From positions 1 to 45,247 of the forward strand of contig CAMIVO010000009.1 in the NCBI GenBank assembly GCA_946401865.1: a stretch of 45,247 nucleotides of DNA. The letters are read 5' to 3'. Every line of letters starts with the position of its first letter. The first letter of the stretch is position 1. A program made the position numbers and the translations under genes. Below, piece after piece: positions 1 through 8,672 of this stretch. A model generated the notes under the pieces. The model did not search any database. It worked only from the letters and a program-made list of their open reading frames with translations, and was not told where the DNA came from. The DNA is from an uncultured Clostridia bacterium. Lineage in GTDB: Bacteria; Bacillota; Clostridia; TANB77; CAG-508.

Positions 1-941
1 TTCCAGCTTTTTACCCACATTTCTAATGTTGGTCCACCTATTGCTGATAGCTCATCTGCTTTATTAGTTAATCCATTTATCTTTGTGCTATTAGCAAAAT
101 TTGCCCATAAACTTGTATCCATTAATGTTGCTACCATTTTTGCATTCGGATTTTCGCTTGCACTATTTGTACCAGTAACTTTTGGTTTCCAATCAGCTAA
201 AAATTTATTGGCAAAATTTAATGTTTTTGTTGCTACATTATGTGTAGCATCTCCGAATATATCTACTGAGCCATCTTTTCCATTTGGTATATTTCCATTA
301 TTATTTAGCCAATACAAACTATATGGATTACTACTATTTTCAGTTCTTCCTGTTATTGTTGGCATCAGGCTATTTGCCATTGGTACGTAATCTTCTGCTA
401 TTATATATAGGTTTTTATTATTCTTGTCATAGTAAAATATTTTCCAATCATAATCATTTGTTGTTCCATCTAAATCTACATCATAATCAATAAAATTTCC
501 ATAATAATTTTTTTCATCTGCATCTGCTATTGTTGGTAATGATACTTTTAATTCTCCATTATAAATTTTTGATACTGGTATTACATATTTTCCATCTGTT
601 GTTGTTAATTTTTTGTCTATTGTTCTTTCTTCTTCTGTTGATAATGTTCCATATTTTGGTGATAATATTCCTTCAAGTTCTACCTCTGATAAAGCATCTG
701 CTAATTTAGAGGATTGTGTTGAAAGTATATCCATCTGGGCTTCTTCTATTATTTGTTCTTCTTCTGTTTTTTTCTTTGCTTCCACTGCTCTTTGTAATAT
801 CCCATTATTTCCAGATAACATCATAATTGATATTCCTGCTAATAGTAATAATACAATAATAGTTACCACAAGTGCTATTAGCGTAATTCCAGCAGTATTT
901 TTGCGATTTGTCTTTTTGCTTTTTAAATTTTGTTTTTTCAT
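1..941 (-). CDS. Prepilin-like secreted/surface protein, 3' end missing
   Basis: At least 313 codons, running off the left edge of the window. The N-terminus has a short basic stretch ending in glycine (residues 1-18), then a hydrophobic helix beginning ITLIALVVTII, as in type IV prepilins and pseudopilins cut after Gly by a prepilin peptidase. The usual glutamate five residues after the cleavage site is absent (Ala here). The rest is a soluble ectodomain rich in Asn, Lys and Thr that I do not recognise. Start chosen at 941 because AGGAAAGGAAG lies just upstream. It is probably membrane-anchored or assembled at the cell surface. No pilus assembly genes are visible, so a pilus role is only inferred. 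Confidence 0.75.
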   Translation of the reverse strand, partial: MKKQNLKSKKTNRKNTAGITLIALVVTIIVLLLLAGISIMMLSGNNGILQRAVEAKKKTEEEQIIEEAQMDILSTQSSKLADALSEVELEGILSPKYGTLSTEEERTIDKKLTTTDGKYVIPVSKIYNGELKVSLPTIADADEKNYYGNFIDYDVDLDGTTNDYDWKIFYYDKNNKNLYIIAEDYVPMANSLMPTITGRTENSSNPYSLYWLNNNGNIPNGKDGSVDIFGDATHNVATKTLNFANKFLADWKPKVTGTNSASENPNAKMVATLMDTSLWANFANSTKINGLTNKADELSAIGGPTLEMWVKSW

Positions 942-967
942 CTGTTTTTCTTCCTTTCCTTTTTATT

Positions 968-989
968 GGGGCAATCTGGGGGCAATCTG
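968..989. repeat. Perfect tandem repeat of an 11-mer
   Basis: GGGGCAATCTG occurs twice head to tail in the 5' leader of the prepilin-like gene, about 27 bases upstream of its start codon. G-runs are rare in this AT-rich DNA. It could be an operator or a slippage product. Confidence 0.8.
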
Positions 990-1045
990 TACCTGTTCTT
1001 TTTTGTCCCATTTAATTCATATTATTATTAAATATGTAAATTAAT

Positions 1046-1051
1046 ATTATA
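1046..1051 (-). promoter_or_regulatory. Possible -10 box of the prepilin-like gene
   Basis: TATAAT on the minus strand about 105 bases upstream of the start at 941. No convincing -35 at normal spacing was found. The gap 942-1348 otherwise holds the tandem 11-mer, a terminator and AT-rich DNA with nothing else recognisable. Confidence 0.35.
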
Positions 1052-1203
1052 GTATTTGTTCAAATTTTACTGTAAAACAAAGCACTTGTCAATTGTATAA
1101 ATTTTTTAGTTTAAATAATAATAAAAAAGCTAGAGTAGGCTGTTTAACTATATTTGATAAGTTTTATCATATTATTAATGTACATATTTAATAATATACT
1201 CCA

Positions 1204-1246
1204 AACACAAAAAAGCCTTAAAAATTCTTTACTTTCAAGGCTTTTA
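1204..1246 (-). terminator. Rho-independent terminator after the ABC exporter operon
   Basis: Arms at 1211-1219 and 1237-1245 (AAAAGCCTT/AAGGCTTTT) form a hairpin followed on the minus strand by a T-rich run, about 100 bases after the stop of the last ABC gene. T-rich sequence on both sides means it may also act in the plus direction. Confidence 0.7.
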
Positions 1247-1348
1247 TCTTTTTTATTACAGTTTTATTAATTTTTTATGACATTTTTATTACAACCAATT
1301 TCAAATCTATCCATTTTCGTAAATAGTACCGTCCTAAATGAAAGAAAA

Positions 1349-3154
1349 TTACTCAGCTACTGTTGCAAACTGGCTATTATATAATTCTGCATATGTTCCT
1401 TGTTTTGCCATTAATTGTTCATGGTTTCCTTGTTCTACAATATTTCCATTATTAATTACTAAAATTAAATCTGCATTTTTTATAGTAGATAATCTATGTG
1501 CAATTATAAATGATGTTTTTCCTTCTGTTAATTTGTCCATAGCCTTTTGAACTATTTCTTCTGTTCTTGTATCTACATTTGAAGTTGCTTCATCTAATAT
1601 TAAAAATGGTGCATTTTGAAGCATTCCTCTAGCTATTGTTAAAAGTTGTTTTTGTCCAGCAGATATACTTTCATTTTCAGATAATATTGCATCATACCCT
1701 TTTGGAAGTGTTCTTATAAAATGGTCTAATCCAACTATTTTACATGCTTCAATAATTTGCTCATCTGTAATATTTTCGTTATTATATTTAATGTTTTCTT
1801 TTATTGTTCCATCAAATAACCACGTATCTTGAAGTACCATTGTAAATAAATCATGTATATTTTCTCTTGTTAATTCTTTTGTAGATACATCATCAATTTT
1901 TATATCTCCTGAATCTATATCATAAAATTTCATAAGTAAATTAACAAGTGTTGTTTTTCCAGCTCCTGTAGGTCCTACTATTGCAACTTTTTCTCCTGGT
2001 TTTGCAATCATACTAAATTTATTTATTGTTGGTTTATCATTATTGTCATATTGAAATACTACGTTTTTAAATTCTATTTTTCCTTTAACCTTATCTTTTT
2101 CAAGTTTTTTTGTAAAAGAAGATTCATCTGACATTTCTTTTTCATCTAAAAATTCGAAAACTCTTTCTGCAGCAGCCGCTGATGATTGCATAGACGTAAA
2201 GCTCTGTGCTATCTGTGATAACGGATTTGTAAATAATCTTACATAAATCATAAAAGCAACAATTACACCAAATGATATAACATTATTCATTGTAAGAATT
2301 GCTCCTACAATACACACTGCAACATATCCAAAATTTCCTATAAAATTCATAATAGGATGCATAAGTCCAGATAAAAATTGACTTTTTAAGTTTGCTTCAT
2401 AAACAGTTTGATTTAACTTGTCAAACTTTTCATTTGCTTTTTTCTCTCCATTATAAACTTTTACAACATTTAAACTAGAATATATTTCCTCTATATGACC
2501 ATTTAGTTTACCAAGTTCTGTTTGTCTTGCAGTAAAATATTTTTGAGACTTTCCTAAAATCAAAAACATTAGAACAAATCCTATTAAACTTGCTAAAATA
2601 GCAGTAATGGCCATTATCGAATTTGTGCGAAACATCATTATAATCGTTCCTAAAAACAATGTAATTGATGTTACTAGAGTTGCTAAAGATTGGTTCAATG
2701 TTTGTGCTATTGTGTCTACATCATTTGTCACTCTTGATAAAATGTCTCCTTTTGAATGTAAATCATAGTATCTTAAAGGCAGTTTATTTATTTTTTTTGA
2801 AATTGATTTTCTTAAATCTTTTGCAAAATTATTTGAAACATCTGCCATAAGAATATCTTGAATAAATATAAATAAAGCATTTGCAATATACATTACTCCT
2901 AATATAATTGCAATATTTTTTACTGCTAAAATATTCATTTGTCCCGTCAAACCTTTTGATATTTCATCTGTTAATTTTGATAGTATATTAGGAGTTTTTA
3001 TTCCTATTCTTGCACCTTGTATTGCTAGTATTAATGCAATTACTACATATAATATATAATTAATTAGTTCTTTACATAATCTTAAAATTGCACCTTTGAA
3101 GTTTTTTGCTTTATCATTTGAGTTTGCTCCATTTCCACGCATTGATCTTGGCAT
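1349..3154 (-). CDS. ABC exporter half-transporter, catalytic-type subunit
   Basis: 601 residues: membrane domain with about six helices (residues 25-330), then a nucleotide-binding domain. Walker A GPTGAGKTT near residue 394, Walker B LILDEAT with catalytic Glu near 518 and the switch histidine (AHRLS) near 550 are intact. The signature motif is SAGQ instead of SGGQ. Paired with the subunit at 3765-5525 this gives one consensus and one degenerate ATP site, as in TM287/288, BmrCD and EfrCD type heterodimeric exporters. It probably exports a drug, lipid or peptide; the substrate cannot be told. Good site AGAAAGGAAG before the ATG. Last gene of a three-gene operon, 13 bases after the previous stop. 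Confidence 0.9.
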   Translation of the reverse strand: MPRSMRGNGANSNDKAKNFKGAILRLCKELINYILYVVIALILAIQGARIGIKTPNILSKLTDEISKGLTGQMNILAVKNIAIILGVMYIANALFIFIQDILMADVSNNFAKDLRKSISKKINKLPLRYYDLHSKGDILSRVTNDVDTIAQTLNQSLATLVTSITLFLGTIIMMFRTNSIMAITAILASLIGFVLMFLILGKSQKYFTARQTELGKLNGHIEEIYSSLNVVKVYNGEKKANEKFDKLNQTVYEANLKSQFLSGLMHPIMNFIGNFGYVAVCIVGAILTMNNVISFGVIVAFMIYVRLFTNPLSQIAQSFTSMQSSAAAAERVFEFLDEKEMSDESSFTKKLEKDKVKGKIEFKNVVFQYDNNDKPTINKFSMIAKPGEKVAIVGPTGAGKTTLVNLLMKFYDIDSGDIKIDDVSTKELTRENIHDLFTMVLQDTWLFDGTIKENIKYNNENITDEQIIEACKIVGLDHFIRTLPKGYDAILSENESISAGQKQLLTIARGMLQNAPFLILDEATSNVDTRTEEIVQKAMDKLTEGKTSFIIAHRLSTIKNADLILVINNGNIVEQGNHEQLMAKQGTYAELYNSQFATVAE

Positions 3155-3167
3155 GATTTCTTCCTTT

Positions 3168-3746
3168 CTATTTTTCTAATGCATCCATTTCTGGTAGCGA
3201 ATATCCTTCTAATACTACATTGTCATTTAAAAATTGTAGCATACCATCTATTCCTGGCTCCCCGTATTTTTTTCCATATTTAATTGATTCTTTATTTTTT
3301 ACATTTTCTAAAATTTTTGTTTCCGTATCTCTTGGATCAACATCATATACTATTCCCCCTATTTCAATTTCTTTAGATTTTAAAACTTCTATTTGTGATT
3401 TTAGTAATTCTAATTCATATGGAACAATTATTTTGGGAGTTTCATATATTACTTGTCTTTTCCATGCTCTTGAACTCAAATCAAAAAATAATCTTATTGT
3501 TATTCTAATTACTCTATAATACGTACTCTCAGAAACATTATTATATCCAAATATTTCTTGCATAATTCTAAGATGAGTATCTGGATGTGTTCCTAAATAT
3601 TTCCCTCTGGGAGATGGCCCATTCAGTGCAAATATTTTTTTGTTTGGTGTAATTATCCCTGATGCACACACACCCATACTTTCATCATCGTCTTCAAATT
3701 CTGGACTAAATATACTATCTACATTATCTATAATTTCTAATTTCAT
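3168..3746 (-). CDS. Unknown 192-residue protein inside the ABC operon
   Basis: I do not recognise this protein. It is soluble, with no signal peptide or membrane helix. An acidic N-terminus is followed by a stretch containing ALNGPSPRGKYLGTH, then a region rich in Lys, Glu and Ile, and a C-terminus containing GEPGIDGMLQF. It starts after AGGAGAGG, 18 bases downstream of one half-transporter and 13 bases upstream of the other, so it is almost certainly co-transcribed with both. A regulator, substrate-modifying factor or cytosolic partner of the exporter is possible but not shown. Confidence 0.75.
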   Translation of the reverse strand: MKLEIIDNVDSIFSPEFEDDDESMGVCASGIITPNKKIFALNGPSPRGKYLGTHPDTHLRIMQEIFGYNNVSESTYYRVIRITIRLFFDLSSRAWKRQVIYETPKIIVPYELELLKSQIEVLKSKEIEIGGIVYDVDPRDTETKILENVKNKESIKYGKKYGEPGIDGMLQFLNDNVVLEGYSLPEMDALEK

Positions 3747-3764
3747 TTTTCCTCTCCTACTTAT

Positions 3765-5525
3765 TTATTTCAAAAGTTCCGCTTCAGAAAGCTGTGAAAG
3801 TGCAATTTGTTTATATACTTCACAATTTTCCATTAAATCTTTATGTTTTCCTTGTCCTACTATTTTTCCCTCATCTAAAACTAATATTTTATCTGCATTC
3901 ATTATAGTTCCAATTCTTTGTGCCACTATTAGTATAGTTGCATCTTTTGTATATTTGTTAAGTTCTTTTCTTAATACTAAATCTGTTTTATAATCTAATG
4001 CTGAAAAACTATCATCAAAAATATAAATTTCAGGATTTCTTGCAATAGCTCTTGCAATTGAAATTCTTTGTTTTTGTCCTCCGGAAATATTTGTACCACC
4101 TGAAGCTAAATCTGTGTCATATCCATTTTCCATTTTTTCGACAAATTCTTTTGCTTGTGCAACTTCTATTGCTTCCTTGATTTTGTTTTCATTTATTTCT
4201 TCTTTTCCGTTTTCTCCATATGCAATGTTATCATTTACAGTTCCATTAAATATAACTGCTTTTTGTGATACATATCCTATTTTATTATGTAATGAACTTT
4301 GTTTATAGTCTTTTACATTTACACCATCTACCAAAATTTCTCCATCTGTTACATCATAAAATCTTGGAATCAAATTTATAATTGTTGATTTTCCTGATCC
4401 TGTAGATCCAATAAATGCAATTGTTTCTCCTTTTTTTGCTGTAAATGATATATCTTTTAAAACATATTCTTCTCCATCTGGGTATTTAAAAGAAACATTT
4501 TTAAATTCTATTTCTCCTATTAAACCTTCTTTTCCTTGCTCTTGATTCCCATCTTTAATTGTAATTTCTGTATCTAATACTTCATTTATACGGTTAGCAG
4601 ACACTTGTGCTCTCGGTAACATCATAAAAATAAATGCTAACATTAAAAATGACATTATTACTTGCATAGAATAAGAGCTAAATACAACCATGTTACTAAA
4701 AATTGTTAATTTTTCTGATGTCCCAGCATTATATATTAAAAAAGCTCCAATTGTGTATATTCCAAGTGTCATAGAGTGCATAACTAAGTTCATCATAGGT
4801 TGCATTATTGCAAACATTTTATGATTGAATAATTGTTGATTTGTAAGTTTTGTATTTGTTTCATTAAATTTATTTTCTTGATAATTTTCCGCATTGAAAG
4901 CTCTTACAACTCTTATTCCTGTAAGATTTTCACGAGTTACTTCATTTATCTTATCTGTAAGTTTTTGTACTATTTTAAATTTAGGAACAACTACTTTCAT
5001 TAAAATACCAACAACTGTTAATAATGTTATTACACCACCACCAACTAATGCGCTCCATTGTAGGTTTTTAGTTAATATTTTTCTTATTGCCCATATTGCC
5101 ATTATAGGTGATTTTATAATTAGCTGTAATCCCATTGCCATAAGCATTTGTATTTGTGTTATGTCATTTGTAGTTCTTGTAATTAAACTACTTGTAGAAA
5201 ATTGTTTTATTTCATTTAATGCTAATTTTTGAACTTTTGTAAATAATTTTTTTCTAATATTTAAAGAAAGTGTTGCAGAAACTTTTGAAGCCAAATATCC
5301 TACAAATACGGCAGAAACTAAACTTCCTGCAGCACAAAGTACCATAAATATACCATTATGTATTATTTCTTCAAAACTGCTTCCTTCTGTTTGTACTAGT
5401 CTTGTTATTTCAGACATATAATCTGGCATTTTTAGTTCTAACCATACTTGAGCTGATATTAAAATAAAACAAATTAGTATTATAAATACATCTTTTTTAT
5501 TTAAATTTTTAAGTATTTTTATCAT
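3765..5525 (-). CDS. ABC exporter half-transporter, degenerate-site subunit
   Basis: 586 residues from the preferred start at 5525, where AGAAAGGAAG precedes an ATG. An upstream ATG at 5573 lacks a binding site and lies inside the likely promoter. Membrane domain, then nucleotide-binding domain with Walker A GSTGSGKST near residue 371 and a canonical SGGQ signature near 478. The Walker B carboxylate is Asp (IFDDSF) instead of Glu, and the switch histidine is Gln (VAQRI). These changes mark the non-hydrolysing side of heterodimeric exporters. Together with the SAGQ of its partner, both halves of the degenerate site are altered consistently, supporting a true heterodimer. First gene of the operon. 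Confidence 0.9.
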   Translation of the reverse strand: MIKILKNLNKKDVFIILICFILISAQVWLELKMPDYMSEITRLVQTEGSSFEEIIHNGIFMVLCAAGSLVSAVFVGYLASKVSATLSLNIRKKLFTKVQKLALNEIKQFSTSSLITRTTNDITQIQMLMAMGLQLIIKSPIMAIWAIRKILTKNLQWSALVGGGVITLLTVVGILMKVVVPKFKIVQKLTDKINEVTRENLTGIRVVRAFNAENYQENKFNETNTKLTNQQLFNHKMFAIMQPMMNLVMHSMTLGIYTIGAFLIYNAGTSEKLTIFSNMVVFSSYSMQVIMSFLMLAFIFMMLPRAQVSANRINEVLDTEITIKDGNQEQGKEGLIGEIEFKNVSFKYPDGEEYVLKDISFTAKKGETIAFIGSTGSGKSTIINLIPRFYDVTDGEILVDGVNVKDYKQSSLHNKIGYVSQKAVIFNGTVNDNIAYGENGKEEINENKIKEAIEVAQAKEFVEKMENGYDTDLASGGTNISGGQKQRISIARAIARNPEIYIFDDSFSALDYKTDLVLRKELNKYTKDATILIVAQRIGTIMNADKILVLDEGKIVGQGKHKDLMENCEVYKQIALSQLSEAELLK

Positions 5526-5654
5526 TATTTTCTTCCTTTCTGACATGTAAATCGTATTATATAATATATTCATTTTAATGTCAATTGGAGAAAAATAAGG
5601 AGATTAATAAATCAACTGAATAATCTTTTAAAATAATTTCATCATTAATCGCTA

Positions 5655-5684
5655 TTGCAAACAAATTTTGATATATGATATAAT
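5655..5684 (+). promoter_or_regulatory. Sigma-A type promoter of the Cys-His-Asp protein gene
   Basis: TTGCAA at 5655-5660, an 18-base spacer, then TATAAT at 5679-5684 preceded by TG one base upstream (extended -10). It faces the gene starting at 5724 and is divergent from the ABC operon. Confidence 0.7.
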
Positions 5685-5723
5685 AAATTTAAAAATATGA
5701 TAAAATAAATGAAAGGTATAAAA

Positions 5724-6767
5724 ATGTTAAATATTCAAACACCTCAATCACAATACATGTATAGTGATTTTATGCCAATAATTCCTGATTTAGATTTAGA
5801 AAAACTAAAACAAATAGAAAAGAAACTTAAAGAATATACTTCTGGAAATAATAATATTGGATTAAATAAAGAAGAATTCGAAGTGTTTTTAAATTGGGTT
5901 ACATATAATGCCAGAACTTATGCAGTTAAAAATATTCCTTTATCTATAGATATCGCAATCACTTCTGAGCCAATGACTAGACAATGTGGGCCAACTCAAA
6001 ATATTAATGTAAAACTATTAAAAAAACTTGGACTAAATGTTTATCCATTTAATATGGGAACATGTATAGATAAAATTGGTATACCGATGAGTTCAGAAGA
6101 TAGCGAAAGAGTAAAAAATGGGTGGTACTCAACAGCCGTAAGGCACTCAATCACTATAGTTACATTGCCTATATTAATATCCCCTAATAAAATACAAGAA
6201 GTAGATATTCTTTTAGATCCCACATTTAGACAATTTTGCCTTACAAAAATAAATCAGTCAAATCTATTTACTGATTCAAAATGGTTAGAAAAAGGACGTG
6301 TGGCACCTCGTCCTGCATTTTTTATGGATGAAGATTTATGCAAAGAAATAATAAGAAACGGATATTTTTGGTTAGAACCAAAAAGAGCAAAGTTATATGG
6401 AGATGCTTTTATACATGCTAGCGTTAGAAAAAATTATCAACAAGAGATACCAGATATACAAGGATCCGAATACATAAATATGTTTAAAACCACTCCTAAT
6501 GATTTATTGGAAGACAAAATATATGAAAAAGCTTATACTTTATTACCAAGTGAAATAGAAACAGCAATAAGACATCGTACTGGACTTTTAGGACGTATTA
6601 TATGTAAACTTTTTCCGCCGGGACTTCCTAGTTCCTGTTCAAATCGTGCATCTCATAATCAATTTAAAGATCAATTTAAAACAAAATCTCCATCCTCTCC
6701 TAATACTAATATTTCGCCTTCTTCAGATGATCTATATCATAATAATACTCAATCTGAATCCAGATAA
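5724..6767 (+). CDS. Unknown protein with a papain/transglutaminase-like Cys-His-Asp triad
   Basis: 347 residues from the ATG at 5724, preceded by GAAAGG; the ATG at 5709 has no binding site. Three short motifs occur in the order typical of papain-fold and transglutaminase-like enzymes: Cys88 in RQCGPTQ, His141 in VRHSITIV and Asp165 in LLDPTFRQF. The Asp motif resembles the DPNFGEF-type box of YopT/AvrPphB-like (C58) effectors. There is no signal peptide or membrane segment, so the product is probably cytosolic or exported without a classical signal. The last 45 residues are a Ser/Asn/Pro-rich tail with SPSSPNTN-like repeats. It is the only clear plus-strand gene in the first 14 kb. The enzyme assignment is inferred from motif order only. 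Confidence 0.7.
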   Translation: MLNIQTPQSQYMYSDFMPIIPDLDLEKLKQIEKKLKEYTSGNNNIGLNKEEFEVFLNWVTYNARTYAVKNIPLSIDIAITSEPMTRQCGPTQNINVKLLKKLGLNVYPFNMGTCIDKIGIPMSSEDSERVKNGWYSTAVRHSITIVTLPILISPNKIQEVDILLDPTFRQFCLTKINQSNLFTDSKWLEKGRVAPRPAFFMDEDLCKEIIRNGYFWLEPKRAKLYGDAFIHASVRKNYQQEIPDIQGSEYINMFKTTPNDLLEDKIYEKAYTLLPSEIETAIRHRTGLLGRIICKLFPPGLPSSCSNRASHNQFKDQFKTKSPSSPNTNISPSSDDLYHNNTQSESR

Positions 6768-6802
6768 ACTAATATAAATGAAAACTTTCAGAGAAAAAAT
6801 GA

Positions 6803-6864
6803 GGACGAAGAAAATTTTTCAACTTGAAAAAGCGAAAAATTTCTTGTCCCCGTTTTTCTTTTTC
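6803..6864 (+). terminator. Rho-independent terminator of the Cys-His-Asp gene
   Basis: A long imperfect hairpin between GGAC at 6803 and GTCC ending at 6849, with a short AACTTGAAAAAGC loop, is followed by two T-runs on the plus strand. It lies 35 bases after the stop at 6767. Confidence 0.7.
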
Positions 6865-6975
6865 TGATGTTCCTGTTTTTCCTTTAATGATTGCAGGAAC
6901 ACATCTCTTTAAGGCATCTGTTAATTTTTTACTATATCCCCATTTCTCTGTAATTCTATTAATATCAATTTTCAT
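6819..6975 (-). pseudogene. Short ORF or gene remnant with a KTGTSE box and an in-frame CGG
   Basis: Reads from an ATG at 6975, after AGGAGAAG, about 40 bases beyond the stop of the PBP tail. It contains GKTGTSEKEK, which resembles the KTG box of transpeptidases but may be chance. An in-frame CGG occurs at 6850-6852. Read straight through, the ORF ends at 6769 inside DNA that forms the opposite-strand terminator. Skipping the C, as elsewhere in this window, gives a 51-residue product ending at 6819. I cannot assign a family, and the C-terminal part may not be coding. Confidence 0.3.
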
Positions 6976-7016
6976 AATCTTCTTCTCCTATGTTTCTTAT
7001 ATGAGAATTTTTATAT

Positions 7017-7145
7017 TCAATTATCCGCTTTTAAATTTTCATCCTTTTTTGTCACCTCCAAATATGGCAAAACCTCTGAAAATATTTGCCCACCCACTGG
7101 TGCTGCAACACCTCCTCCTTGTGCTAAGTGCCGTTTATTGCAGTT
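7017..7145 (-). pseudogene. C-terminal tail of a SpoVD/PBP2-type penicillin-binding protein, copy A
   Basis: The minus strand reads QGGGVAAPVGGQ, then FSEVLPYLEV and a lysine-rich end with a stop at 7017. GGxVAAPV followed by EVLPYLEV is typical of the extreme C-terminus of clostridial SpoVD/PBP2-like transpeptidases. No catalytic domain precedes it: the M14 gene stop is only 31 bases upstream of the shared repeat. It therefore looks like the native 3' end of a gene split by integration. Confidence 0.65.
7060..7145. repeat. 86-bp direct repeat, copy A (candidate attachment site)
   Basis: Matches 8716-8801 with 7 mismatches in 86 positions and no gaps. Identity ends abruptly at both sides. 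It contains the PBP tail plus the short sequence GCCGTTTATTGCAGTT, probably from the end of an integrated element. Confidence 0.85.
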
Positions 7146-7176
7146 TTTTTCATCATTTAATTTTGCTAAAGCATAT

Positions 7177-8574
7177 TTAACCATTACTTAGTATCTTTTT
7201 TATATTACTAATTATTCTTTCTTCACATTCTCCTCTTTGTATATATTCTTCAATTCTTTCATAAATCTCATCTATGAGCTCATATCCTTTATTTATGAAT
7301 TCATCTCCATTCAGTAATATGTTATTTTCTTTAATATAATAGTATATTGTATCAGATATTTTATTGGAAAGTTTTAAATAACTAATACTTTTCTTTATTG
7401 CTTCTAAATTTGATTTCATAATTGTTTTATAGTTTTCTGTATTTGAGTATGGTCCAATTGGGTTTCCACCTAATTCCGATAACTCTACTAACATATCTAA
7501 TGGATACAATACCCTATATAAACCATTTAAAGTTCTAATAATTGAACTATCTTTTAAAATAACATATTTTTCATCTTTATTATTTAAATTTTTATATGTT
7601 GCTGACTGATAGAATTTAGCAAACATATAATTGTTTAATGATTTATGTTTTAAATTAATATTTCTGTCTTTTAAATCATCTTCAAGCTCTGATGGCCTTT
7701 GGTCTATTAATCCTCCTGCAGAATGATAATTGAATATTGCGCTTAATTTATTTGAATTATATAACTTTTCTAAAAATTCACTTATAAATATTGTTTCTTT
7801 TTCCTGTAAAAAGCCTTTATCTTTATCGTATGGACAATTTATCGGTCCAGGCTCTGAGAATCGTATATTGCTATATCTTAAAGACATATATATTTCTTCA
7901 CCTTGTTCTATTCTAGTTAAATTTCTATTATATTTTGTATTCGCATTTAAATCTACTCCATTAGCGTTTGCACACCATGCAACAATAGCACCATGTGGTA
8001 TTTTATATCTTTGGTATAGTTTCTTAATTTTTTTCTTAATTTTTTTATACTTATCTGGTATATCATGATATGTTGCATGTTTAAACATGCTTTGATAATG
8101 TTTTAATTTTATGTTATCTGTTATTTCACTTTTTATTGCTTCCTCATCATCTTCTTTGTATAACAGCCTATATTTATTGCATATTTTTTCTATATCTGTT
8201 GCACTCATATTCCTTGGAATTAATGTTCTAATGGTTGATGTAGTTATTATATATCCTTCTGGGTTTACCATTGGAATAAAATCTAATGTGTAATCTTTTA
8301 ATACTTCCAAAAATTCTTTTTCATTCTCTGCTATATAATTCATAACATATATCAAAAATTCTGTCGATATTATCTCTGCTCCATGAAATGCTGCCAAAAA
8401 AACAATATGATTCATACCAATTCCTATAGAATAATGCTTTATTGGTAGATTACATTCTGTTCTCCAATTATTATCTATTTCTATAATTGGATAGGTATTT
8501 GATATAGACTTTTTTATTATTTCTTTCATTACTTTTTCAAATTCATCATAATCATATATAACTGTATCTTTCAT
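7177..8574 (-). CDS. M14-family zinc carboxypeptidase-like protein
   Basis: 465 residues from the ATG at 8574 (GGTGG upstream; an ATG at 8586 is less well placed). Zinc ligands His64 and Glu67 in FHGAEI, the NPEGY motif near 104-108, third ligand His284 in NYHSAGG and catalytic Glu364 in LVELSELGG follow M14 order. The Asn-Arg pair that binds the substrate carboxylate is Asn210-Ala211 in GVDLNAN, so the arginine is missing. There is no signal peptide, so it should act in the cytosol, perhaps on peptides or peptidoglycan fragments. It has its own promoter and lies alone between two 86-bp repeats, like cargo of a small inserted segment. Confidence 0.85.
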   Translation of the reverse strand: MKDTVIYDYDEFEKVMKEIIKKSISNTYPIIEIDNNWRTECNLPIKHYSIGIGMNHIVFLAAFHGAEIISTEFLIYVMNYIAENEKEFLEVLKDYTLDFIPMVNPEGYIITTSTIRTLIPRNMSATDIEKICNKYRLLYKEDDEEAIKSEITDNIKLKHYQSMFKHATYHDIPDKYKKIKKKIKKLYQRYKIPHGAIVAWCANANGVDLNANTKYNRNLTRIEQGEEIYMSLRYSNIRFSEPGPINCPYDKDKGFLQEKETIFISEFLEKLYNSNKLSAIFNYHSAGGLIDQRPSELEDDLKDRNINLKHKSLNNYMFAKFYQSATYKNLNNKDEKYVILKDSSIIRTLNGLYRVLYPLDMLVELSELGGNPIGPYSNTENYKTIMKSNLEAIKKSISYLKLSNKISDTIYYYIKENNILLNGDEFINKGYELIDEIYERIEEYIQRGECEERIISNIKKILSNG

Positions 8575-8615
8575 ATATACCACCATTTAAATTTCATTAT
8601 TGTTTTATAATTTTA

Positions 8616-8644
8616 ATCTTATCATTTTTTAATATTAAAATCAA
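8616..8644 (-). promoter_or_regulatory. Promoter of the M14 peptidase gene
   Basis: On the minus strand TTGATT (8639-8644), a 17-base spacer and TAAGAT (8616-8621), about 40 bases upstream of the start at 8574. Confidence 0.5.
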
Positions 8645-8672
8645 TTTTTTAACTAAATTACATTCAAATTGA

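Noticed and set aside
805..1011. Minus-strand ORF overlapping the prepilin-like start
   Set aside because: Out-of-frame shadow of the prepilin-like gene with no ribosome binding site.
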